DNA from: Rhodanobacteraceae bacterium
GTDB taxonomy: Bacteria; Pseudomonadota; Gammaproteobacteria; Xanthomonadales; Rhodanobacteraceae
Length of the DNA: 64,000 bases
Assembly: GCA_004299705.1 (NCBI GenBank)
Contig: SCQS01000055.1
Coordinates: forward strand, 48,225-112,224
Direction: 5' to 3'
Shown here piece by piece: positions 28,123 to 36,527 of this stretch; within the stretch, counting starts at the first letter, position 1, and each line of letters starts with the position of its first letter. A model generated the notes under the pieces. The model did no database searches. It saw nothing but the letters and a program-made list of their open reading frames with translations, and was not told where the DNA came from. Position numbers and translations under genes: made by a program.

Positions 28123-28178
28123 ACTCCCTCTCCCCCAAACAGCTTCACCGTTTGGGGGAGAGGGCTGGGGTGAGGGGG
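28123..28178. repeat. Dispersed palindromic repeat, family D (copy 1)
   Basis: Downstream of folE. CTCCCTCTCCCCCAAAC and GTTTGGGGGAGAGGG are inverted, followed by CTGGGGTGAGGGGG. This is the common C-rich/G-rich interspersed element; other copies are at 28264-28320 and inside the E2 gene. Confidence 0.75.
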
Positions 28179-28263
28179 CCGGCACTGCAAGCGTTTCACG
28201 GGTACCGATTCGCAACACACAACTGGTTTCTGCATGATGCGATCCGTCGCGACTTTGCGACTT

Positions 28264-28320
28264 CCTCCCCCTCACCCAACCCTCTCCCCCGCGAAGCACG
28301 CGGGGGAGAGGGCTTGCGTT
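28264..28320. repeat. Dispersed palindromic repeat, family D (copy 2)
   Basis: Just before the MFS gene: CCCCTCACCCAACCCTCTCC, then CCCGCG and CGCGGGGGAGAGGG in inverted array. With copy 1 it brackets an 85-bp spacer in which no gene is seen. Confidence 0.75.
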
Positions 28321-28343
28321 GTGCATTCCCGGGCACCCCGCCA

Positions 28344-29627
28344 ATGACAGGGCCTGCGATCAACCACCCGCGCCGCCGTGCCGCGGTGATCTTCATCTTC
28401 GTCACGGTGCTGATCGACATCCTGAGCTTCGGCATCATCATCCCGGTGTTGCCGCACTTGATCATCGAAATGGTCGGCGGCAGCATCGCGCGCGCGGCGG
28501 TGTGGGCCAGCGGCTTCGGCAGCCTGTTCATGCTGATGCAGTTCGTGTGTTCGCCGATCCAGGGCGCGCTGTCGGATCGTTTCGGGCGCCGCGTGGTGAT
28601 CCTGATTTCCTGCTGCGGGCTCGGCATCGACTTCATCGTGATGGCGCTGGCGCCGGTGTTGTGGATCCTGTTCATCGGGCGCGCGATCTCGGGCATGTGC
28701 TCGGCCAGTTTCACCACCGCCAACGCCTACATCGCGGACATCACGCCGCGCGAGAAACGCGCCGCCGCGTTCGGATTGGTAGGCGCTGCATTCGGACTCG
28801 GCTTCATCATCGGCCCTGCCTTGGGCGGCTTCCTCGGCCACCTGTGGATTCGCCTGCCGTTCTGGGTGGCCGCCTGTCTGTCGCTGACCAATTTCGTCTA
28901 TGGCCTGCTGGTGTTGCCGGAATCGCTGCCGCGCGAACGCCGCAGCAGTCGCATCGAATGGAAGCATGCCAACCCGGTCGGTTCGCTGCTGCTGCTGAAA
29001 CGCTACCCGCAGGTGTTCGCGCTGGCCGCCGTGTTCTTCCTGATCGCGCTGGCGCAGTACTCGCTCAACGGCACCTTCGTGCTGTACACCGATTTCCGTT
29101 TCGGCTGGGACACCAAGACCGTCGGCCTTGCACTCGGGCTGGTCGGGCTGTGCACGGCGATCGTGCAGGGCGGGCTGGTCCGGCCGCTGGCGCCCAAGCT
29201 CGGCGACCGCAAGCTGATGCTGGCGGGACTCACCTTCGCGGTGATCGGCTACGCGGTGTTCGGTTTCTCGCCCGCGGCGTGGTTGTTCTGGATCGGCATT
29301 CCATTCCTGTGCCTGGGCGGCCTCGCCGGACCACCCGCGCAGGCCATGATGACCGGCATGGTCGATCCGGCCGAACAAGGCCGCCTGCAAGGCGCGTTGA
29401 CCAGCCTGCGCAGCTTCGCGGGCATCTTCGGGCCGCTGCTGTTCGCCAACCTGTTCGCGTTGTTCATCAGCAAGCACGCGCCGGTTCCCGACTTTTCCGG
29501 CATCGCTTTCGTGTTGGCCGCGGCGTTGGTTGTGGCGGCGCTGGCGTTGACCGCGTACGCGACCCGCGGCATGACGGCACCCGGTCCGGCGCCCATCCCG
29601 CAGCCGGATACCGAGCCACCCTTGTGA
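28344..29627 (+). CDS. TCR/Tet-family MFS transporter
   Basis: Encodes 427 residues with twelve predicted helices. Motif A is GALSDRFGRRVVILIS, and VLIDILSFGIIIPVLPHLI in helix 1 is the hallmark of the tetracycline-efflux-like branch. It is probably a proton-coupled drug or metabolite exporter. ATG 28344 gives a short, Arg-rich cytoplasmic start. The cargo cannot be read from sequence. Confidence 0.85.
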   Translation: MTGPAINHPRRRAAVIFIFVTVLIDILSFGIIIPVLPHLIIEMVGGSIARAAVWASGFGSLFMLMQFVCSPIQGALSDRFGRRVVILISCCGLGIDFIVMALAPVLWILFIGRAISGMCSASFTTANAYIADITPREKRAAAFGLVGAAFGLGFIIGPALGGFLGHLWIRLPFWVAACLSLTNFVYGLLVLPESLPRERRSSRIEWKHANPVGSLLLLKRYPQVFALAAVFFLIALAQYSLNGTFVLYTDFRFGWDTKTVGLALGLVGLCTAIVQGGLVRPLAPKLGDRKLMLAGLTFAVIGYAVFGFSPAAWLFWIGIPFLCLGGLAGPPAQAMMTGMVDPAEQGRLQGALTSLRSFAGIFGPLLFANLFALFISKHAPVPDFSGIAFVLAAALVVAALALTAYATRGMTAPGPAPIPQPDTEPPL

Positions 29628-29679
29628 TCGGGCGCGGCCACTACCATGTGCATCAGCACTCCCTGCGCGAGCACGCCGC

Positions 29680-29880
29680 ATGATGACCTTCCTGCTGTGG
29701 TTGCTGCTGCTGATCTTCTGCTGGCCGCTGGCATTGCTGGCGCTGATCCTGTATCCGCTGTTCTGGCTGATCCTGCTGCCGTTCCGGCTGCTCGGCATCG
29801 CCGTCGACGGCGTGTTCGAATTCCTGCGCGCACTGTTCATGCTGCCTGCACGAATCCTGCGTGGCCCTCGCGCGACGTGA
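29680..29880 (+). CDS. Small hydrophobic membrane protein
   Basis: A 66-residue frame, nearly all hydrophobic (FLLWLLLLIFCWPLALLALI and a second helix), ending in a basic tail (PARILRGPRAT). The composition is coherent with a real two-helix membrane peptide, and the start follows the MFS gene by 52 bp. No family is recognised. Confidence 0.5.
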   Translation: MMTFLLWLLLLIFCWPLALLALILYPLFWLILLPFRLLGIAVDGVFEFLRALFMLPARILRGPRAT

Positions 29881-29901
29881 TATTCCGGCCCGATAAAGAT
29901 T

Positions 29902-30010
29902 CCGTTCGCTCTGAGCGTAGCGCCAACGGCGCGAAGTCGAAGAGCTTCGAATCCATCTCCCGGTGTTTCGACTTCGCGAAGCTTCGCTTCGCTACGCTCA
30001 ACACGAACGG
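29902..30010. repeat. Long inverted repeat (family F)
   Basis: Matching arms: CCGTTCG/CGAACGG at the ends, TGAGCGTAGCG (29912-29922) with CGCTACGCTCA (29990-30000), and GCGAAGTCGAA (29931-29941) with TTCGACTTCGC (29967-29977). It can fold into one long cruciform upstream of the DUF1993 gene. Confidence 0.75.
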
Positions 30011-30051
30011 TTGAAGAAGCGCCGGTTTCCATCCACTACTGGAGTAACTCC

Positions 30052-30558
30052 ATGACCATCTCGATGTACCAGGCTTCCGTTCCGGTGTTCGTGCGCGCGC
30101 TGGACAACCTCACCCACGTGCTGAAAAAGGGTGAGGCGCATGCCAAGGACAAGGGCCAGAACCCCGACAACCTGCTGCAGCAGCGCCTGATCTTCGACAT
30201 GCTGCCGCTGATCAAGCAAATCCAGATCGCCTGCGACACCGCCGCGCGCGGCAGCGCCCGGCTCGCCGGCGCGGAACCGCAGTCGTTCCCCGATACCGAA
30301 ACCACGCTGGCGCAGGCGTTCGACCGCATCGAGCGCACCATGGCCTACATCAAGACTTTCAAGCCCGCGCAGATCGACGGCAGCGAAGCGCGCAAGGTGG
30401 TGGTGAAAACCCGCAGCGGTGAAACCGAATTCAAGGGGCAGGCCTACCTCACCGAATACGCCCTGCCCAACCTGTTCTTCCACTGCGCCACCGCCTACGA
30501 CATCCTGCGCGTGGCCGGCACCCAGATTGGCAAGATGGATTATCTAGGCAATCGCTGA
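30052..30558 (+). CDS. DUF1993 domain protein
   Basis: Encodes 168 residues starting MTISMYQASVPVFVRALDNL, the signature N-terminus of DUF1993. The helical fold resembles DinB/YfiT four-helix bundles. No catalytic role is known. ATG 30052 follows CTGGAGTAA, a fair ribosome site. Confidence 0.85.
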   Translation: MTISMYQASVPVFVRALDNLTHVLKKGEAHAKDKGQNPDNLLQQRLIFDMLPLIKQIQIACDTAARGSARLAGAEPQSFPDTETTLAQAFDRIERTMAYIKTFKPAQIDGSEARKVVVKTRSGETEFKGQAYLTEYALPNLFFHCATAYDILRVAGTQIGKMDYLGNR

Positions 30559-30587
30559 CGGATCTCCGGCACCTGCCGCATGCACCA

Positions 30588-30623
30588 CAACGTCCCGCTT
30601 TCGCAAGCGGGGCGTTGTGCTTT
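30588..30623 (+). terminator. Intrinsic terminator after the DUF1993 gene
   Basis: A 13-bp stem (CAACGTCCCGCTT with AAGCGGGGCGTTG, one G-T pair) and a TCGC loop, followed by TGCTTT. It lies between convergent genes. Confidence 0.7.
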
Positions 30624-30670
30624 CCCGACAATGGTGAGATGGCGGTTGTCCGCCCGACCCCACTCAGGAA

Positions 30671-31168
30671 TCACGAGCCGCGTCGCGCGGCTTCGATCGC
30701 GGCAATGTCGATCTTGCGCATCGTCATCATCGCGTTGAAGGCGCGTTGGGCGGCAGCAGGGTCGGGATCGGTTACCGCGTCCATCAAGGCGCGCGGCGTG
30801 ATCTGCCAGCTCAGGCCGTACTTGTCCTTGCACCAGCCGCATTCGCTTTCCGCGCCGCCGTTGCCGACAATCGCGTTCCACAGGCGGTCGGTTTCGGCCT
30901 GGTCGCGCGTGTACACCTGCAACGAAACCGCTTCGTCGAACTTGAACTGCGGGCCGCCATTCAAGCCGAGGAACGGCATGCCAAGCACCGTGAACTCCAC
31001 CGTCAGCACGTCGCCCTGCTTGCCGGACGGATAGTCGCCCGGCGAGCGGTGCACCGCGTCGACGCGTGAATCCGGAAAGGTGCGGGCGTATAAGTTGGCG
31101 GCTTCCTCGGCCTGGCCGTCGAACCACAGGCAGACCGCGATGTTTCGCGTTGCGTTGATGCTGAGCAT
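30671..31168 (-). CDS. VOC-family protein (PhnB / 3-demethylubiquinone-methyltransferase type)
   Basis: Encodes 165 residues of the vicinal-oxygen-chelate fold: CLWFDGQAEEAANLYARTFP, FTVLGMPFLGLNGGPQF and CGWCKDKYGLSWQITP are typical of the PhnB-like group. The exact activity is unknown in this group. The start is well supported by GGAGGATCGAT directly before ATG 31168. It is divergent from the winged-helix ATPase gene. Confidence 0.85.
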   Translation of the reverse strand: MLSINATRNIAVCLWFDGQAEEAANLYARTFPDSRVDAVHRSPGDYPSGKQGDVLTVEFTVLGMPFLGLNGGPQFKFDEAVSLQVYTRDQAETDRLWNAIVGNGGAESECGWCKDKYGLSWQITPRALMDAVTDPDPAAAQRAFNAMMTMRKIDIAAIEAARRGS

Positions 31169-31479
31169 ATCGATCCTCCTCGGGGGTTGGGTGCGGCACT
31201 GGATGGGCTCATCACCGCGACGAACGAAGGCGGCAAAAATCGACAGGCTCGATTCGACGGCGCACAGCAGCGCAGTGGGGTGGGAGGAGCCGCGCAGCGG
31301 CGACAAATTCGTCTGGAACGAATTTGGACGGTCGCAGGCCGGCCCCGAGCGTAAGCGAGAGGTGGGCATCATGGACGATGCGAACAATCCCGCCGTCCCG
31401 GTTCGTTGACGGCGGGATGCGCCGCTGCGCGGTCCTCCCGCCCTACTTCGCCTCCAGTCTGATGCGACAATGCTCGCAC
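31169..31479. other. Non-coding stretch with two strong hairpins
   Basis: No credible gene is seen. Two perfect inverted repeats stand out: CAAATTCGT with ACGAATTTG (31304-31326) and an 11-bp stem ATCCCGCCGTC with GACGGCGGGAT (31385-31416). Neither has a T-run. The short frames here have no family resemblance. Confidence 0.5.
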
Positions 31480-31560
31480 GGGCGCGGTTGTTTCCGACCG
31501 GAACGGTTGGTGAAACTTCGTCTTCACCATGATCCGGGTTCGACTCCCGGCGCCGCGCCC
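31480..31560 (+). other. tRNA-like fold, possibly a tRNA relic
   Basis: An 81-nt segment pairs its ends as GGGCGCGG with CCGCGCCC, and contains a perfect T-arm (CCGGG, loop TTCGACT, CCCGG, 31534-31550) and a 7-bp hairpin TGGTGAA/TTCACCA (31508-31529) in the anticodon-arm position. The central loop has eight bases, three bases separate the T-arm from the acceptor stem, the D-arm is poor, and no CCA follows correctly. It is not a normal tRNA; relic, tRNA-like regulator or chance are all possible. Confidence 0.3.
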
Positions 31561-31567
31561 GCCCAAT

Positions 31568-31624
31568 CCTTACAATCGGCCCAAATAACTTTACAATAGA
31601 CTCCACAAACCTTACAATCGACGC
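31568..31624 (+). promoter_or_regulatory. Three TTACAAT repeats with exact 21-bp period
   Basis: TTACAAT occurs at 31570-31576, 31591-31597 and 31612-31618, each preceded by CC or CT and followed by (C/A)G. The period is exactly 21 bp, two helical turns, so bound proteins would lie on one face. The last TACAAT also resembles a -10 box, six bases before the ATG at 31625, which would give a leaderless mRNA; no ribosome site is seen. Confidence 0.7.
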
Positions 31625-32683
31625 ATGCCCCGTCCCGACCGTTCCGCCAAGGTCGACGCCGCCTTGCTTGCGCGTGTCGAAAAGCACCCACGCGACCTGG
31701 TGGCGGTGGTGGGCGATGCGCTGGATCTGACACGGCAAACCGTTGCGGTGCGCGCGCGCGCATTGATCGAGGCCGGCTATCTTGCCAAGTCCGGCACCAC
31801 CCGTCCCACTTACAGCCTCGGACCCAGCAGGCGCGCCGTGTTCACGCACACGCTGCGCGGGCTGGAAGAAGACCGCGTGTGGTCGCATGACGTCGCCCCC
31901 TTACTTCGAGGTCTGCCGACCAACCTGATCGACATCTGCCATCACGGCCTGACCGAGATGGTCAACAACGCGATCGACCATTCAGATGGTTCGCACCTGC
32001 GCGTGTTCGTGGACCGCACCCGGGAAACGATAACGCTGATGGTGTCCGATGACGGCGTGGGCATTTTCCGCAAGATCACCGCGGCGCTCGCCCTTCCCGA
32101 CGAACGATTGGCGCTGCTGGAACTGTCCAAGGGCAAGCTGACCACCGACCCGCGCCGGCATACGGGCGAAGGTGTTTTCTTTACCTCGCGCATGTTCGAC
32201 CGTTTTCAGATCGTTTCCGGAGAGTTTGTCTTCGATCACGATGACGCACAGGCAGACGATCTGCTGGACAACATCGAACCACGCTACGCGCGGCACGGCA
32301 CCACGGTGCTGATGGAAATCGCGACCAGATCACGGCGCACAGCGAAACGGGTTTTCGACCAATTCTCGAGCGGCCCGGATGACTACGCGTTCGCCAAAAC
32401 CGTGGTGCCAGTGCGCTTGGCCAAGATCGGCGACGAGAACCTGGTGTCGCGTTCGCAGGCGAAGCGGTTGATGCAGCGCGTCGAACGTTTCAGAACCGTA
32501 GTGCTCGATTTCGCGGGCGTTGCCGATATCGGCCAGTCCTTCGCCGACGAAGTGTTTCGCGTATTCGCGAACGCCCATCCGGGTGTCGAGTTGGTGCCCA
32601 TGCATGCCGTGTCCGCCGTGCAGCAGATGATCCGCCGTGCGGAAATTGCACGCGACGAGGATCATGCACGACAACGAATCTGA
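31625..32683 (+). CDS. Winged-helix / GHKL ATPase / DUF4325 (STAS-like) fusion regulator
   Basis: Encodes 352 residues. Residues 10-66 look like a winged helix (DLVAVVGDALDLTRQTVAVR...YLAKSGTTRPTYSLGP). Residues 98-236 are a histidine-kinase-like ATPase: N-box EMVNNAIDHS (111-120), G1 DDGVGI (142-147) and G2 HTGEGVFF (179-186). There is no phospho-acceptor His domain. Residues 272-340 match DUF4325, a STAS-like domain (VVLDFAGVADIGQSFADEVF). The set recalls an anti-sigma kinase and its antagonist fused in one chain with a DNA-binding head. The protein probably binds the TTACAAT repeats at its own promoter; this is inference. Target genes and signal are unknown. Confidence 0.8.
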   Translation: MPRPDRSAKVDAALLARVEKHPRDLVAVVGDALDLTRQTVAVRARALIEAGYLAKSGTTRPTYSLGPSRRAVFTHTLRGLEEDRVWSHDVAPLLRGLPTNLIDICHHGLTEMVNNAIDHSDGSHLRVFVDRTRETITLMVSDDGVGIFRKITAALALPDERLALLELSKGKLTTDPRRHTGEGVFFTSRMFDRFQIVSGEFVFDHDDAQADDLLDNIEPRYARHGTTVLMEIATRSRRTAKRVFDQFSSGPDDYAFAKTVVPVRLAKIGDENLVSRSQAKRLMQRVERFRTVVLDFAGVADIGQSFADEVFRVFANAHPGVELVPMHAVSAVQQMIRRAEIARDEDHARQRI

Positions 32684-32744
32684 CCCATCGCACGCGGTCT
32701 TTTCGCATGCAATACTCCACCCCGCTCCTGCCACGGACCACCGC

Positions 32745-33323
32745 ATGCCCATCCTGATCCTCGGCCTCGTGATTTTCCTCGGCACGCATTCGGTGCGCAT
32801 CTTCGCCGACGGCTGGCGCACGCGGATGATCGCGCGCATCGGTTTGAAGCCGTGGAAGGCCGTATATGCGCTGGTATCGCTGATCGGCTTTGTGCTGCTG
32901 GTGTACGGTTTCGGGCTGGCACGGCACACGCCGGTGCTGCTGTATGCGCCGCCGCTGGCGCTGCAGCGCTTGAATGCGCTGTTCGTGCTGATGGCCTTGG
33001 TGCTGTTTTTCGCTTCGCACGCTCCGCCCAGCCACTTCAAGGCGTGGCTGCATCATCCGATGGCGGCGGGCGTGGCGTTGTGGGCGGCGGGCCACTTGAT
33101 GGCGACCGGCTTCCTGCACGACGTGGTGCTGTTCGGCGCGTTCCTGCTCTGGACGGTTGTCGATTTCATCGCCGGCCGTCGACGCGACCGTCTGGAAAAC
33201 ACGCAGTACGCGGCCGGCACGGCCAAGGGCGACATCGGCGCGGTGGTGATCGGCGTGGTGGTGTGGGTGCTGTTCGCATTCTGGCTGCACCGCCTGCTGA
33301 TCGGCGTGCAGCCGCCGATTTGA
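32745..33323 (+). CDS. NnrU family membrane protein
   Basis: Encodes 192 residues with about six helices. LVIFLGTHSVRIFADGWR, ASHAPPSHFKAWLHHPM and LWAAGHLMATG carry the conserved histidines of NnrU. In some bacteria NnrU accompanies nitric-oxide or nitrite metabolism and in others it is a general isoprenoid-linked membrane protein; no denitrification gene is nearby. ATG 32745 is used. Confidence 0.85.
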   Translation: MPILILGLVIFLGTHSVRIFADGWRTRMIARIGLKPWKAVYALVSLIGFVLLVYGFGLARHTPVLLYAPPLALQRLNALFVLMALVLFFASHAPPSHFKAWLHHPMAAGVALWAAGHLMATGFLHDVVLFGAFLLWTVVDFIAGRRRDRLENTQYAAGTAKGDIGAVVIGVVVWVLFAFWLHRLLIGVQPPI

Positions 33324-33381
33324 TGGAACCAATCGGGCACGCGCGCGTCAAAGCGTGATAGTTTGCGGATTCGGGGGCAAC

Positions 33382-34248
33382 GTGACACGACACAATTCGG
33401 CGACAGGCAAGATCATTGGCGCGATCGTGGTGATCGTGATCGTCGCGCTGGCGGCGTGGTGGTATTTCACGCGCATGCCGGGCGTGGACTTCACCCGTCA
33501 CGGCCCCGCACCCGCGGCACCCGCCAAGGCCAGTACCGCGCCGCCACCTGTCGAGCATCCCATCTCGGAAGCGCAGACCGGCCCCGCACCCGCGGCCACC
33601 GCGCCGTTGCCGTTGCTGGACGCAAGCGACAGCGCGGCCGCCTCGGCGCTGGCGTCGCTGCCCGGCGCGGACGGGTTGGCCGGGCTGCTGCTGTCACGTG
33701 GCCTGATCCCGCACATCGTGGCCACGGTGGATGCCCTGCCGCGGCATTCCATCGGCGTCAGCATCCTGCCGCTGCGCACGCCCAAGGGCACGTTCGCGGT
33801 TGACACCAGCAGCGGGCAGCCGGTGCTGGATCGGAAGGATTACGCACGCTACGCGCCGTACATGCAGATCGTCGAAGCGGTGAACTCGCGCACGCTGGTG
33901 ACGTGGTACGTGCATTGGTACCCGCTGTTCCAGCAGGCGTACCGGCAGCTCGGCTATCCGCACGGTTATTTCAACGATCGCCTGATCCAGGCCATCGACG
34001 ACATGCTGGCCGCGCCCAACGCGCAACCGCCGGTGGCGCTGGTGGCCACGCAGGACGGCCACTACGCGTTCGCCGATCCGACCTGGGAAGCGCTGTCGGT
34101 GGGCCAGAAGCTGATGATCCGGATCGGCCCGGAAAACGAGCGCGAGCTGAAGGCGAAACTGCGCAACATCCGCGCGTTGCTGCTGGGCAAGGCACAGGAG
34201 TTCCATACGGCGAGTCCGGCGCAGCCGGCGACGGCGACGTCACAGTGA
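33382..34248 (+). CDS. DUF3014 domain protein
   Basis: Encodes 288 residues: an N-terminal membrane helix (IIGAIVVIVIVALAAWWYF), a Pro/Ala-rich linker, and a DUF3014 domain with LSRGLIPHIVATVDALPR, RYAPYMQIVEAVNSR and YPLFQQAYRQLGYP. It is probably a periplasmic protein held in the inner membrane; function unknown. GTG 33382 after GGGGGCAAC is preferred to GTG 33355. Confidence 0.75.
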   Translation: MTRHNSATGKIIGAIVVIVIVALAAWWYFTRMPGVDFTRHGPAPAAPAKASTAPPPVEHPISEAQTGPAPAATAPLPLLDASDSAAASALASLPGADGLAGLLLSRGLIPHIVATVDALPRHSIGVSILPLRTPKGTFAVDTSSGQPVLDRKDYARYAPYMQIVEAVNSRTLVTWYVHWYPLFQQAYRQLGYPHGYFNDRLIQAIDDMLAAPNAQPPVALVATQDGHYAFADPTWEALSVGQKLMIRIGPENERELKAKLRNIRALLLGKAQEFHTASPAQPATATSQ

Positions 34249-34287
34249 GCCTACCGCAGGGGATGTTGCCGTGCTCGCAAATATCGG

Positions 34288-34385
34288 GCCCTCCCCTTCA
34301 AGGGGAGGGTTGGGTGGGGATGGGGTTGGCTCATGGTGACAACCCATCCCCCTCCTTGCCTCCCCCTTGAAGGGGGAGGTTTGGC
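34288..34385. repeat. Dispersed palindromic repeat, family A (copy 3)
   Basis: Between convergent genes: CCCTCCCCTTCAAGGGGAGGG and CTCCCCCTTGAAGGGGGAG are two palindromes joined by GGTTGGGTGGGGATGGGTT and its inverse AACCCATCCCC. Confidence 0.7.
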
Positions 34386-34430
34386 TTTCGTCAACGCGCT
34401 GCTTCGCCCCTGACAGGGGAAAAGCCATTG

Positions 34431-35201
34431 TTATCGATCGCAGGACCCGAAGTGCAACGCAGTTCGCCCTTCCACCACGCCATCAGGGCCAAAGCGGTGT
34501 TCCTCGATGACGCCCCCGCCATCGCGAGCCAACGCGATCAGCGTGGTGGCACGGGTGCCGTAGCGATCGCCGCGCACGAACACCGGCGACAACCGTCGCT
34601 CCATTTCCAACCCGACGCCGGTATCGGGCAGTTGCGCATCGGGCGCCACGGTTTCGTCGGCCAGCACCGCGAACAGCGGCGCGAAGTCATCCCGGCCCGC
34701 GTCGATCCAGTCGCGCAGCGCGGCGGTGACGCGCCGCACCTTGGGCCACGGCGCATCCAGATCGCCGTTCGACAGACCATGCCCGCCGGCGGTGATTGCT
34801 TGCCCACGCACGCCTGGATGATTCGACACGAAATACGCGCCCGCATCGTCGAACAACAGCAGGTTGAACGGCCGGTAGCGCGCGGCTTGCCGGTGCAGTT
34901 CGACGGCGTGTTGCGTCGCGCTGTCCGCGCCACCCAGGAAATCGGTCACCAGCAGGCCGCGTGAAACACGCTGCTGGTCAGAGTGCGGATCGCGCACGTT
35001 GGTCACCACGCAGGCGCGTCCGGGTTCGCGCACGCCCATCCAGGTGCCGCCGGCTTCGAGGTCGCGGCCGGCCAGCATGCCGGGCGCGTCGTCCCAGCGC
35101 ATCAACGGCGCCGACGGCCGCGCATGCGACTCGTCGCGGTTGCCGATCAGCAGCAGCCGCCAGCGCGGGTGGACGTTCCAGGCGAATGCAATCACGCACA
35201 T
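34431..35201 (-). CDS. NRDE / TANGO2-family protein
   Basis: Encodes 256 residues. MCVIAFAWNVHP has a Cys at position 2 and LLIGNRDESHARP contains the NRDE motif; AGGTWMGVREPGR follows. The fold is Ntn-hydrolase-like, with Cys2 as possible nucleophile after Met removal. Eukaryotic TANGO2 is linked to haem and lipid handling, but the bacterial role is unknown. Confidence 0.85.
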   Translation of the reverse strand: MCVIAFAWNVHPRWRLLLIGNRDESHARPSAPLMRWDDAPGMLAGRDLEAGGTWMGVREPGRACVVTNVRDPHSDQQRVSRGLLVTDFLGGADSATQHAVELHRQAARYRPFNLLLFDDAGAYFVSNHPGVRGQAITAGGHGLSNGDLDAPWPKVRRVTAALRDWIDAGRDDFAPLFAVLADETVAPDAQLPDTGVGLEMERRLSPVFVRGDRYGTRATTLIALARDGGGVIEEHRFGPDGVVEGRTALHFGSCDR

Positions 35202-35268
35202 CCTTGCAAGCGTAGCGCACCTCGGTGCCGTGACAAACCGTGTGGGTTTGCGGCGATAATCCCCGCGC

Positions 35269-36453
35269 ATGTTTGCCCTGAAATCCCGATTGCAGAGACT
35301 GCTGCCGGCGCTGGCGCTGTGCGCGTTCATCCCCGCCGCTTGCGCCGCTCGCGCGGAACAACCGCCCGCGTCTTCCGCATCGGATTTGCAATCCGCGCGC
35401 GAAGCGGCCGCCAAGGTCAAGCTCGCGGCGGTGCGCGCGGAGATCGCGAAAATCGCCGCGGCGCAGCATGCCACCGCGGCCAGGCGCGATGCGCTCAACG
35501 CCAAGCTCGCCGCGCAAGCCACGCAACTCAACCAGGCAGCCAAGGCGCTGCGCGACAGCGACGCTGCGATCGCCGCCAAGACCGCGTCGCTCGCCGATCT
35601 GCAGAAACAGCAGGCGCGGATCGAAGCCGGGCTCGCGACCCAACGCGCCGCGCTGGCCGACCTGCTGCGCGCCGCCTACACCCTCAATCGCGGCTCCGAT
35701 CTTTCCATGCTGCTGGGCGACGACGACATCGCCAAGATCGATCGCGCGCTCGCCTATTCGCGCTACTTCCAGCACGACCGCGTCACACGCATCCGCGCGC
35801 TGCTGGGCCAGGTCGCGCAACTCGACCAAGTCAAGGCCGCGATCGAGGCGGATACCGCGGCACTGCAGCAACAACGCGGCCAGCGCGCAGCACAGATGAC
35901 GCAACTGCAACAGGCGCGCGCGGCACAGGCCGCGCTGCTGGCGCAGGCCAACCAGCAACTTGCACAGCAGAAAGACAAGCTCGCCTCCTTGCAACACGAT
36001 GCCGACGCGCTGAATCAATTGCTGAAGCAGTTGCAGAACGTGTTTGCCGACATCCCCGCCCAGCTCGGCAAGAACACCCCGTTCGCGCAATTGCACGGCA
36101 AGTTGCCGTGGCCGGTCGCGGGCAAATCGCGTCAAGGCTCGGGCACACTCACGCAAGGCTTGGTGATCGCGGCCAGACCGGGCGCCACGGTGCGCGCCGT
36201 CGCTTACGGGCGCGTGGCCTGGGCCGACTTCATGCGCGGTTACGGCATGCTTGTTATCGTCGATCACGGTGGCGGTTGGATGAGCCTGTACGGTGGCAAT
36301 GAATCGGCGTCGGTCACGGCTGGCGACTGGGTGAAACCCGGCCAGCCGATCGCCACGGTCGGCCGCGACCCCGAACAGGGCGGCGCCTGGTTCGGCCTGC
36401 GCCACGACGGCCAGCCGGTCGACCCGCAGGGCTGGTTCGCCAGCAAGCGTTGA
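35269..36453 (+). CDS. envC: EnvC-like murein hydrolase activator
   Basis: Encodes 394 residues: a signal peptide, a long coiled coil rich in Ala and Gln (about residues 35-260), and a C-terminal M23/LytM domain. The LytM domain is degenerate: the zinc His of active enzymes is missing (LYGGN instead of HLxxx), as in EnvC and NlpD, which activate amidases at the division septum. ctpA follows 74 bp downstream, the common neighbour. Confidence 0.88.
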   Translation: MFALKSRLQRLLPALALCAFIPAACAARAEQPPASSASDLQSAREAAAKVKLAAVRAEIAKIAAAQHATAARRDALNAKLAAQATQLNQAAKALRDSDAAIAAKTASLADLQKQQARIEAGLATQRAALADLLRAAYTLNRGSDLSMLLGDDDIAKIDRALAYSRYFQHDRVTRIRALLGQVAQLDQVKAAIEADTAALQQQRGQRAAQMTQLQQARAAQAALLAQANQQLAQQKDKLASLQHDADALNQLLKQLQNVFADIPAQLGKNTPFAQLHGKLPWPVAGKSRQGSGTLTQGLVIAARPGATVRAVAYGRVAWADFMRGYGMLVIVDHGGGWMSLYGGNESASVTAGDWVKPGQPIATVGRDPEQGGAWFGLRHDGQPVDPQGWFASKR

Positions 36454-36527
36454 CCAGCCCTGATGCGCCTACAATGAACCGCCGCGTTGGTTGGCGGTCT
36501 TGATTCGTGTTGTTCCTGGTATCGCCC

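Noticed and set aside
26148..28235. A 695-residue minus-strand frame across rmuC and folE
   Set aside because: Ser/Arg-rich antisense of two well-supported genes; no domain is seen.
28272..30032. A 586-residue minus-strand frame across the MFS gene
   Set aside because: Antisense of an obvious membrane transporter; composition is Gln/Arg/His-rich.
31369..31566. Minus-strand frame over the tRNA-like segment (GAGSRTRIMVKTKF)
   Set aside because: It is a translation of the conserved T-arm region and has no family resemblance; such frames are a common artefact near tRNA-like DNA.
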